The notes under the pieces: model-generated | Told to the model about the DNA's origin: nothing | The model's input: the letters and a program-made list of their open reading frames with translations, nothing else | Database searches by the model: none | Source of the DNA: Planococcus circulans | GTDB lineage: Bacteria > Bacillota > Bacilli > Bacillales_A > Planococcaceae | Direction of reading: 5' to 3' | DNA: 64,000 nt | Assembly (NCBI RefSeq): GCF_020023385.1 | Contig: NZ_JAIQCL010000007.1 | Location: forward strand, 177,619-241,618 | Shown: piece by piece, positions 17,258 to 24,004 of the stretch | How positions within the stretch are numbered: position 1 is the first letter of the stretch | How the letters are laid out: every line of letters starts with the position of its first letter | Program-made: the position numbers and the translations under genes

Positions 17258-18323
17258 TCACGGAGCCAATCCGCTGCGTTTATACAAACAGGCAGGCATC
17301 AGTCCGCCACAACATATTTTGGATTTCAGTGAAAACGTCCACCCATTCGGACCGCCGGATTTTCTGGTGGAGCAATGGCCGGAAATGCTGGCCTTAACCC
17401 GTTCCTATCCGGATCCGGACGGAGAACCGTTCCGTACGGCCGCTGCAGAATACCATGGGGTCGCAGCCAATCAAGTGGCTGCAGGAAACGGCGCGGCCGA
17501 GATTTTCACTTGGCTGGCCAGAAGATACCGTGGCCAGCAGGTGGTCTTGGTCGAACCGGCATTTTCCGAATATCGCCAGTCACTGGAAGCGGAAAATGTC
17601 CGGATTAAAGAGATTCAATTGCAACCGGAAACCGGCTGGCGATTGACGGCCCAAAACGTTCAGGAGGCAATTTCAGGTTGTGCGGCTCTGTATATCTGCA
17701 ACCCGCACAATCCTACAGGTACATTGCTGAACCTGGGTGAACTTCAGGAGATCGCGCAGATTTGCTTGGAAAATAACTGCGAACTCGTCATCGACGAGGC
17801 GTTTATCGATTTTATTGGAGAAGAAGCATCCTTTATGCCATTTTTAATGAGCTTTCCGGATGTCATCATCGTTCGGTCGATGACTAAAATGTATGCGATA
17901 CCAGGACTCCGCCTCGGTTATGTGATCAGCCAGGCCGAAACGATTGGCCAACTGAAGCAGGGGGCGGCGCATTGGAACGTCAACGCCTTATCTGCGGCCA
18001 TCGGTGCCCAATGCTTGGCCGAAGCGGCTTACCGCAGCAAAGTCATTACGGCTGCAACGGAAGAACGTCGGAAGATGCAGCAGTTTTTGGCGAGGAACCA
18101 ATGCCGGACAAGTGATTCTGTAGTCAACTTCCTGGCCTTCCAACTGCCGGACCCGGATAGATCCGCTGCATTTTTTAGGGAGCTCCTGAAAACAGGAGTC
18201 GTCCTGCGGCATACCGAATCGTTCCAGGGGATGGATGGCAAATGGTTCCGAATTGGTATGAAGTCAACCGAAAACATGAACATATTGCGGGAGGCGATTA
18301 AGGAATGGCTCGAGGGCAATTGA
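17244..18323 (+). CDS. cobD: Threonine-phosphate decarboxylase (CobD)
   Basis: PLP enzyme of aminotransferase fold type I that makes (R)-1-amino-2-propanol phosphate from L-threonine phosphate for CbiB. The 359 residues resemble HisC: LDFSENVHPFGPP at the N-terminus, YICNPHNPTGTL, LVIDEAFIDF, and the PLP lysine in VRSMTKMYAIPGLRLGY. Naming it CobD rather than histidinol-phosphate aminotransferase depends on the LDFSEN(V/I)(H/N)P signature and the operon. The start is TTG 17244 after AGGAGG; it overlaps cbiB by 14 nt. Confidence 0.9.
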   Translation: MELPNHGANPLRLYKQAGISPPQHILDFSENVHPFGPPDFLVEQWPEMLALTRSYPDPDGEPFRTAAAEYHGVAANQVAAGNGAAEIFTWLARRYRGQQVVLVEPAFSEYRQSLEAENVRIKEIQLQPETGWRLTAQNVQEAISGCAALYICNPHNPTGTLLNLGELQEIAQICLENNCELVIDEAFIDFIGEEASFMPFLMSFPDVIIVRSMTKMYAIPGLRLGYVISQAETIGQLKQGAAHWNVNALSAAIGAQCLAEAAYRSKVITAATEERRKMQQFLARNQCRTSDSVVNFLAFQLPDPDRSAAFFRELLKTGVVLRHTESFQGMDGKWFRIGMKSTENMNILREAIKEWLEGN

Positions 18324-18853
18324 TTTTTATCAGCGGAGGGGTCCGAAGCGGCAAAAGCGCTTATGCAGAGTCAATCGTCTGCGCAGCCGGCAACCGCCGG
18401 AAAATCTATTTGGCGAGCGGACGGGCTTACGATGAAGAAATGAAAGACCGCATTGAACGCCACCGGAAAGATCGTCAGGAAGATGGCTGGCAGACAATCG
18501 AAAAGGCCTATCGTATGGACAGTGTTCTGGATGAACTGCAAGCGGAAGACTTGGTACTATGGGATTGTGTGACGACTTGGCTCGCCAATGAACTGTACGA
18601 AGGGTGGGAGACAGGCAGCGTGTGTGCCGAAAAGCCAGGGTGCATGGAACAGAAATGGAACAGCCTCCAAAAGACGATTCTCGAAATGCTGGAAACCGTT
18701 GATTTATTGACAGTCGTCTCGAACGAAGTGCTGGACGACTTCGTGCGCGACGAACTTTACCAAAGCTGGCTCGGGCGCATCCATATTTGGCTCGTGCAGC
18801 AAGCAGATCAGGCTATCGAAATGGAAAATGGGCTGGCATTCAGAAGGAAGTGA
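18305..18853 (+). CDS. cobU: CobU-type adenosylcobinamide kinase/guanylyltransferase
   Basis: A 182-residue P-loop protein. Walker A GGVRSGKSAYAE is at residues about 11-22, YLASG and the guanylylated-His region MKDRIERHRKDRQEDGW follow, and the Walker-B-like LVLWDCVTTWLAN is present. It would phosphorylate adenosylcobinamide and transfer GMP to give adenosyl-GDP-cobinamide. Oddity: the usual SNEVGxGIVP...RxFRDxxGRxNQ block is altered here to SNEVLDDFVRDELYQSWLGR, losing GIVP. A second short CobU-like gene at 21591 retains that block. It overlaps cobD by 19 nt. Confidence 0.85.
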   Translation: MARGQLIFISGGVRSGKSAYAESIVCAAGNRRKIYLASGRAYDEEMKDRIERHRKDRQEDGWQTIEKAYRMDSVLDELQAEDLVLWDCVTTWLANELYEGWETGSVCAEKPGCMEQKWNSLQKTILEMLETVDLLTVVSNEVLDDFVRDELYQSWLGRIHIWLVQQADQAIEMENGLAFRRK

Positions 18854-18857
18854 AAAG

Positions 18858-20315
18858 ATGCGCGGAATAATGATTCAAGGCACCGCTTCAGATGTCGGTA
18901 AAAGCATGATCTGTACAGCTTTTTGCCGAATACTTTCTGATGAGGGACTGAAAGTAGCTCCTTTCAAATCACAGAACATGTCGAATAACTCCTATGTGAC
19001 CGTGCTGGGCGAAGAAATCGGCCGTGCGCAGGGCGTGCAGGCGGAAGCTGCCCGTACAGTGGCGACTGCCGATATGAACCCAATCCTCTTAAAGCCTGAA
19101 AGCGGCATGAAATCGCAAGTGGTCCTCTTCGGCAATAAACTGGAAACGATGGACGGCATGGACTACCGGGCACAATTTTATGAAAAAGGGCTGGCTGCAA
19201 TCGATCAGGCACTGGGCAATCTGGCAAAAGATTTTACCCATTTAATCATCGAAGGAGCCGGCAGTCCGGCCGAAGTCAATTTGAACGACCGGGAACTGGT
19301 CAATATGACAGTTGCGAAACGTGCGGATGTACCGGTGATTCTCGTTGCCGACATTGAACGCGGCGGCGTGTTTGCCTCGATTGTCGGAACGCTCGCCTTG
19401 ATTCCGGAACGGGAGCGTGTGAAAGGGCTGATCATCAATAAATTCCGCGGGGATGCCCGACTTTTTGATGACGGTGTCCGTTTCTTGGAATCCTATACGG
19501 GCATTCCCGTGCTCGGTGTCGTCCCCTATATGGCCAGCCATGAAATCGAACAGGAAGATTCACTCGGTGTTCAGGCGGTGCAGCGGGTATCTAGCGTAGA
19601 AGATGCGATTGAACTGGTGATCTGCCGGCATCCTTATATCTCGAATTTTACGGATATCGAACCCTTCCTGAATGAGCCGGATGTGACGATCCGCTGGGCG
19701 GAAACGGTCGAAGACATCGGACAGCCGGATATCCTTTTGCTGCCGGGCACCAAAAGCACGATTGCTGATCTGCGCTATTGGAAGGAGCAGGGGCTTAGCG
19801 CCAAACTGCAAACCTTGAAGGAGGATACCTGGATTGTCGGCTTATGCGGAGGCTATCAGATGTTTGCCGAAACCCTGTCGGACCCGGAAGGCCATGACGG
19901 CTTTGCTGCAGAAAGCGAAGAAGGGTTTGGTTTGGTGCCGAATATGCGTGTCCATTTTCAAGAACAGAAAGTAGTCCAAAGGCAGAGCGGAACGGTGAAG
20001 TTTGCAGAAGCAATAATCAGCGTGTCCGGCTACGAGATTCATCACGGCAACGTGTCTGGGACGGAACACCCGCTTATAAGCTGTGAACGTTCTGTCGAAG
20101 GTTATTTCCACGGCCATCTGCTGGGCACGCATCTGCATGGGTTTTTCCGTGAGCCCCATTGCCGTACCGCTTTCCTGGCACCGATCCGAAAGCAGAAGAA
20201 CCTGCCATTGCCCGCGCCTGAAAAGCTGGAGGATCCTTTTGACCGCTGGGCAAAGCATGTCAGGCGGCATCTGAACTGGCAGAAAGTCGAAGAAATAATG
20301 GAGGGAAGCCGATGA
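18858..20315 (+). CDS. cobQ: Cobyric acid synthase (CobQ)
   Basis: ATP- and glutamine-dependent amidase that amidates four carboxylates of adenosylcobyrinate a,c-diamide. The 485-residue protein has the N-terminal dethiobiotin-synthetase-like domain (MIQGTASDVGKSMICTAFCR, then PFKSQNMSNNSYVT) and a C-terminal class I glutamine amidotransferase domain with the nucleophile in VGLCGGYQMFA and the terminal HLHGFF histidine. ATG 18858 follows AAGTGAAAAG; a longer upstream frame overlaps cobU and is rejected. It suggests the cell can use partially amidated corrinoids, since ring-building genes are absent here. Confidence 0.95.
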   Translation: MRGIMIQGTASDVGKSMICTAFCRILSDEGLKVAPFKSQNMSNNSYVTVLGEEIGRAQGVQAEAARTVATADMNPILLKPESGMKSQVVLFGNKLETMDGMDYRAQFYEKGLAAIDQALGNLAKDFTHLIIEGAGSPAEVNLNDRELVNMTVAKRADVPVILVADIERGGVFASIVGTLALIPERERVKGLIINKFRGDARLFDDGVRFLESYTGIPVLGVVPYMASHEIEQEDSLGVQAVQRVSSVEDAIELVICRHPYISNFTDIEPFLNEPDVTIRWAETVEDIGQPDILLLPGTKSTIADLRYWKEQGLSAKLQTLKEDTWIVGLCGGYQMFAETLSDPEGHDGFAAESEEGFGLVPNMRVHFQEQKVVQRQSGTVKFAEAIISVSGYEIHHGNVSGTEHPLISCERSVEGYFHGHLLGTHLHGFFREPHCRTAFLAPIRKQKNLPLPAPEKLEDPFDRWAKHVRRHLNWQKVEEIMEGSR

Positions 20316-21082
20316 TCCGCCTTCTGGGAACAGGAATTCTGTTGGTGCTTCAATTTTTCTCGGTGATTCCTGTGAAAAAGCAGCTGCCGATGGAAAAAGC
20401 CCCTATCACGGCTATGTATGCCATGTTGCCTTTATTGGGCCTGTTATTTGGCAGCACGCTGGCAGGGGCGGTCTGGCTGCTGCGGGAAACAACTGACACC
20501 AGTTCGCTGATGATCGGTTTTGTAGTTGTTGTCATCAGTATCGTGCTGACCGGTGGGTTGCATATGGACGGCCTGGCTGATACAGGAGATGCTTTTTTCT
20601 CTTACCAGGACCGGGAAAAACGACTTGATATTATGGGCGACCCACGGATTGGCGCGTTCGGTTCCATGGTTTTGCTGCTGTCGATTGTCGGGAAAATCAT
20701 TATCGTAGCAGAATCCATAGAACTTGTTTCGCTGGTGCTGGTTTTATTTGTTCCGATCTTATCCAGAATCGGTTTGTTGATCCTATTCAGCTCCACGAAA
20801 TCAGCGAAGCGGGAAGGTTTGGCGGCATTCTTTCAGCAGCATGCGGATCATAAGAGACTGAAGCTCGCAGCTGTTAGTTTATTGGCTGTCAGTTTTGCCT
20901 TCCTGGCTTGGAGCACGAGTTTCGGAATCGCCTTTATATTGCTGGTGCTCCTGCTCGTTTCGCTCTGGCTATTCCGCGCTTGGTGCTTGCGGAATTTCGG
21001 TGGGGTGACGGGTGACTTGTTTGGTGCTTATGTGGAAGGAGTGGAGATTCTATTATGGATCAGCCTTTTGTTCTTCGTTTAA
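20312..21082 (+). CDS. cobS: Adenosylcobinamide-GDP ribazoletransferase (CobS)
   Basis: Polytopic membrane enzyme joining alpha-ribazole (phosphate) to adenosyl-GDP-cobinamide, the final assembly step. The 256-residue protein has about six hydrophobic segments and the signature GGLHMDGLADTGDAFFS (about residues 73-89) plus RLDIMGDPRIGAFG. It overlaps cobQ by 4 nt (ATGA). Substrates come from cobU (GDP-cobinamide) and cblS/cobC (ribazole derivatives) in the same operon. Confidence 0.95.
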   Translation: MIRLLGTGILLVLQFFSVIPVKKQLPMEKAPITAMYAMLPLLGLLFGSTLAGAVWLLRETTDTSSLMIGFVVVVISIVLTGGLHMDGLADTGDAFFSYQDREKRLDIMGDPRIGAFGSMVLLLSIVGKIIIVAESIELVSLVLVLFVPILSRIGLLILFSSTKSAKREGLAAFFQQHADHKRLKLAAVSLLAVSFAFLAWSTSFGIAFILLVLLLVSLWLFRAWCLRNFGGVTGDLFGAYVEGVEILLWISLLFFV

Positions 21083-21639
21083 TCCGTCATGCCCCTACAC
21101 GAGGCAATCAACAAAAACGCTATATCGGCTGGACGGACGAGTCGATCTTGCCGTTTCAGGCAGAACCTGACCTGGCATTGAAGAATGTTATCGGCAGTGA
21201 CTTGAAACGCTGCCGGCAGACGGCTGAGGTGCTATTTCCAAATGCGGTCTACCGGGCAAACCGGGATTTGCGGGAATGCCATTTCGGCGAATGGGAAATG
21301 AAAACCTATGAACAACTGAAAGAGATTCAGTTGTACCGGAATTGGATAGACGAACCATGGAATATCCGGCCCCCTGGCGGTGAAAGTTTGAACGACATGG
21401 CGAAGCGGGTCGAACAGGGCATACGTAAGCTGCCGAATGACAGCGAAGTGACGCTGGTTCTCCATGGCGGCCCGATTCGCTACCTGATGGCTCAGGCGTT
21501 GGGTGAAAGATTTCAAGATCAAATTGCGCTGCACGGCGGCTGCCACATTTTGACCTGGCAAAGCCGACAGGCATTCGAGGAGCGGGAATTATGCACATCG
21601 TTTTCGGTGGAGCCTTTAACGGCAAACGGCACTATGTGA
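21055..21639 (+). CDS. cobC: Histidine phosphatase, probable alpha-ribazole phosphatase
   Basis: A 194-residue histidine-phosphatase-superfamily protein. The catalytic RHG motif appears as LIRHAPTRGN (Ala in place of Gly), with the second Arg in DLKRCRQTAEV, ECHFGEWE and the second His in VLHGGPIRYL. In this operon the likely substrate is alpha-ribazole-5'-phosphate or adenosylcobalamin-5'-phosphate. It starts at ATG 21055 inside the cobS 3' end. The RHA variant of RHG is seen in other CobC-like proteins, so activity is still plausible. Confidence 0.8.
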   Translation: MDQPFVLRLIRHAPTRGNQQKRYIGWTDESILPFQAEPDLALKNVIGSDLKRCRQTAEVLFPNAVYRANRDLRECHFGEWEMKTYEQLKEIQLYRNWIDEPWNIRPPGGESLNDMAKRVEQGIRKLPNDSEVTLVLHGGPIRYLMAQALGERFQDQIALHGGCHILTWQSRQAFEERELCTSFSVEPLTANGTM

Positions 21640-22022
21640 AAGAGCAATTGAAAAAACAGGATATCGACTGGAATGAAGGCCGGTTACCTGCACCGGCAGC
21701 TGCTGAAACCATTGTTGTCATCGCCGGTTTGGAGCTTTGGGTGAAACAGCAGCTTGAACAGGGGCTGTCAGAAGAACAACTGATCGGGCAAGTGAGGAGA
21801 ACAGCTGGCCATGGCCAAGCACAGCAAATTTGGGTTTTAACGGATCTGAACCGGGGCATCGTACCGACCGAACGCATCGAGCGCGAAATACGCGATGTTA
21901 TCGGACGGCTGTATCAGTTTTTATTTTCCGAAGCTGAAGAAATTACACGGATTTGGTACGGCATACCAGAAAAAATTAAAGGGGCGGATAAAGATGAAGA
22001 TTTACACGAAAACAGGAGATAA
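21591..22022 (+). CDS. Short second CobU-like protein
   Basis: A 143-residue P-loop-like protein. The N-terminus HIVFGGAFNGKRHYV aligns with the CobU Walker A region, and the C-terminus LTDLNRGIVPTERIEREIRDVIGR aligns with the CobU block NEVGxGIVPxxxxxRxFRDxxGR. The middle of CobU, including the guanylyl-acceptor histidine region, is missing. It therefore keeps exactly the C-terminal block that the full-length CobU at 18305 has lost. It may be an accessory subunit, a kinase-only form or a GTP-binding helper; I cannot decide. ATG 21591 follows GAGGAGCGGG and overlaps cobC by 49 nt. Confidence 0.7.
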   Translation: MHIVFGGAFNGKRHYVKEQLKKQDIDWNEGRLPAPAAAETIVVIAGLELWVKQQLEQGLSEEQLIGQVRRTAGHGQAQQIWVLTDLNRGIVPTERIEREIRDVIGRLYQFLFSEAEEITRIWYGIPEKIKGADKDEDLHENRR

Positions 22023-22584
22023 AGGGCAAACCAGTTTAATCGGAGCGCGTACAGATAAAGATGCGCCGCGCGTTGAAGCATACGGCACGATTGACGAAGT
22101 GAATTCATTTATCGGCAAGGCGATGACTGAATTGGAGCCGGAGACATATGCCGATCTGCTGGCGGATCTGGAAGCAATCCAAAATGAATTATTCGACTGT
22201 GGCGGCGATTTGGCCGATGTCCGCAAAGAACCCAATTACAAAATGACGGAAGAGCCGGTAGAAGTTCTGGAGAAGCGCATCGATGAATTGATGGAGGAAC
22301 CGCCTTTGCTGGAACGCTTTATCCTGCCTGGGGGATCTCCTGCAGCAGCAACGCTTCATATTGCGCGCACCATCACACGCCGTGCAGAACGCCAGACAGT
22401 GACATTGATGAGAGCAGGAGAAGATTTTCCGCCTGTAGTTCAGCGCTATCTAAACCGTTTGTCTGATTACCTGTTCGCCGCATCACGCGTCGTCAATTCG
22501 CGTGCGAATGTGCCGGATAACGAATATGTGCGCAGCGCCAAAGTGTTCAAGAATGGCGGGCGCAGCAAAAAGTCGGTGGATTGA
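21994..22584 (+). CDS. PduO-type corrinoid adenosyltransferase
   Basis: ATP:cob(I)alamin adenosyltransferase that attaches the 5'-deoxyadenosyl group. The 196-residue protein has the full PduO signature: KIYTKTGDKGQTSLIGARTD (residues 2-21), VEAYGTIDEVNSFIG, FILPGGSPAAATLHIARTITRRAER and YLNRLSDYLFAASRVVN. ATG 21994 was preferred to an upstream in-frame start, since it follows AAAGGGGCGG and gives the conserved N-terminus. It supplies adenosylcobalamin for IcmF (31514) and the riboswitch ligand. Confidence 0.95.
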   Translation: MKIYTKTGDKGQTSLIGARTDKDAPRVEAYGTIDEVNSFIGKAMTELEPETYADLLADLEAIQNELFDCGGDLADVRKEPNYKMTEEPVEVLEKRIDELMEEPPLLERFILPGGSPAAATLHIARTITRRAERQTVTLMRAGEDFPPVVQRYLNRLSDYLFAASRVVNSRANVPDNEYVRSAKVFKNGGRSKKSVD

Positions 22585-22585
22585 G

Positions 22586-23068
22586 TTGTCGACGAGAAAA
22601 TTGGCACTTGCGGCTCTTTTCATCAGCTTATCCGCAATCGGAGGCATGATCAAGATTCCGCTCGGCATCGCGTCCATCGCGCTCGATTCGATGCCGGCAC
22701 TAGTGGCCGTGCTGTTCTTTTCAGCGCCGCTCGCCGGAACGATTGCGGCATTCGGCCATTTGATTTCAGCTTTGTTCGGGGGCATGCCACTCGGGCCGTT
22801 TCATCTGATCATCGCGTTTGAAATGTGGGCAGTGGTGTGGCTGTTCGCGAAGCTGCATCAGTCCGGCAACCAATGGCTGAAATGGCCGGCATTCATCATC
22901 GGCAACGGAGTGCTTGCGGCAATCCCGTTCTATTTCCTGCTGTCACCGGCATTTTTCTATGCGTCGGTGCCCGGGCTGGTGATTGCGGCCGCGATCAATG
23001 TCGGGGTTGCAGCGATGCTGATGCCTTATGTGCTAAAAGTTCGTGGAGGGTCTCTGCATGCGTCATGA
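22586..23068 (+). CDS. cblT: ECF transporter S component, probable alpha-ribazole permease CblT
   Basis: A 160-residue protein of five or six hydrophobic segments with the ECF S-component look (RKLALAALFISLSAIGGMIKIP, PALVAVLFFSAPLAGTIAAFGHLISALFGG). It would work with a shared EcfAAT module encoded elsewhere. The start is TTG 22586, after GGTGGA; no ATG lies in a sensible place. Its position next to a CblS-like kinase gene matches the Listeria/Geobacillus alpha-ribazole salvage pair CblT-CblS, which is the basis for the substrate. Corrinoid uptake is an alternative. Confidence 0.75.
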   Translation: MSTRKLALAALFISLSAIGGMIKIPLGIASIALDSMPALVAVLFFSAPLAGTIAAFGHLISALFGGMPLGPFHLIIAFEMWAVVWLFAKLHQSGNQWLKWPAFIIGNGVLAAIPFYFLLSPAFFYASVPGLVIAAAINVGVAAMLMPYVLKVRGGSLHAS

Positions 23069-23735
23069 ACTTTTGATCGATGGCTTTGTCATCACTTCAG
23101 ATAATTCAGCTGCAATCGGTGAAAAGCAGCAGGATGTGGTCTACGCTCCCGATGCCATAACGGCTAAGTTTGCGGCGCGGGTTGCGCTCCTTGAGCAATG
23201 GGCGGCGGGCAGCGAAGCGCAGGCAATACTGCTGCACAACTTCAGCGGGGCCGATCGATGGGATGTCTATATGCACGGCATCGTCAATCTTTTCGCTGAA
23301 GCAGAAACGCCAGTGCCGCCAGTTTCAGGAAGCTCAGAAACCAATATGCCGACGCTGCAATCCGGCATCGCTGTGACAATGATCGGCAAACAGCAACGGA
23401 CACAGCCGCCTGCCGAATCGCTGCAGTGGTTCGTCTACGGTGTTCCACTAGTCGGGGAAGATGTCCTGGCGAAGGCAGATCAAGTCGCCAATCTCGCTGC
23501 CATCAAGAAAGCTTTTGAATCGGAGCTGATTGAACGTGTTTGGCCAGTCGGATCGAAAGGCATCGCGCATGAAGTGGAATTGTTGATGGGCAAGTCAAAG
23601 GGATTTTCCACAGTTCCTGACGTCGACAGCTCCGCTGGGCCGGCGACCTGCGTCCTGATCGGTGTCCTGCCGTCAAATAGAGGACGTGTTCAAGATTATT
23701 TCAAAGAACAACTTTTTCCGATCGAATTCCAATAG
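23058..23735 (+). CDS. cblS: Probable alpha-ribazole kinase CblS (AIR-synthase related)
   Basis: A 225-residue protein that reads like a short AIR-synthase/ThiL-related ATP-binding protein: ITSDNSAAIGEKQQDVVYAP near the N-terminus, KFAARVALLEQWA, ILLHNFSG, then SGSSETNMPTLQSGIAVTMIG and GSKGIAHEVELLM. This pattern resembles CblS, which phosphorylates alpha-ribazole. The CobT phosphoribosyltransferase gene is not present in this window, consistent with ribazole salvage. ATG 23058 lies 7 nt after GGAGGG, overlapping cblT by 11 nt. Last gene of the operon. The name rests on recalled similarity, not on a search. Confidence 0.7.
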   Translation: MRHELLIDGFVITSDNSAAIGEKQQDVVYAPDAITAKFAARVALLEQWAAGSEAQAILLHNFSGADRWDVYMHGIVNLFAEAETPVPPVSGSSETNMPTLQSGIAVTMIGKQQRTQPPAESLQWFVYGVPLVGEDVLAKADQVANLAAIKKAFESELIERVWPVGSKGIAHEVELLMGKSKGFSTVPDVDSSAGPATCVLIGVLPSNRGRVQDYFKEQLFPIEFQ

Positions 23736-23741
23736 AGCAGA

Positions 23742-23773
23742 AACATCATCCATGAGTGGATGATGTTTTTTTG
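23742..23773 (+). terminator. Terminator of the cobalamin operon
   Basis: AACATCATCCA pairs with TGGATGATGTT across a 4-nt loop, followed by TTTTTTG. It closes a transcript of about 11.5 kb from the riboswitch. Confidence 0.93.
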
Positions 23774-23889
23774 TCGAGGAAAAATTTATTCGAGGAGCAA
23801 AAGAACTGTAGATTTTACAATCTTGAACTGGTATCTTATGGATAGTAAATAGTCAAAAGCCGAAATTTGAAAACTCTTTTAAATAATTG

Positions 23890-23917
23890 TTGACTGAATG
23901 CTCATTCATATTTTAAT
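23890..23917 (+). promoter_or_regulatory. fadF promoter overlapped by a FadR-type operator
   Basis: TTGACT (23890-23895), 16-nt spacer, TTTAAT (23912-23917). The 18-mer TGACTGAATGCTCATTCA (23891-23908) fits the Bacillus FadR consensus TGAATGANNANTCATTCA with two mismatches and covers the spacer, so repressor binding would block polymerase. The TetR-family gene at 30867 is the candidate repressor. Confidence 0.75.
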
Positions 23918-24004
23918 ATAGAACATAGTATCGACAAGTTGTTCTCATTCACGTAGACTTTGGGTATGGAATTTTTAGAATATACACACAAGGGGGATAT
24001 CACG

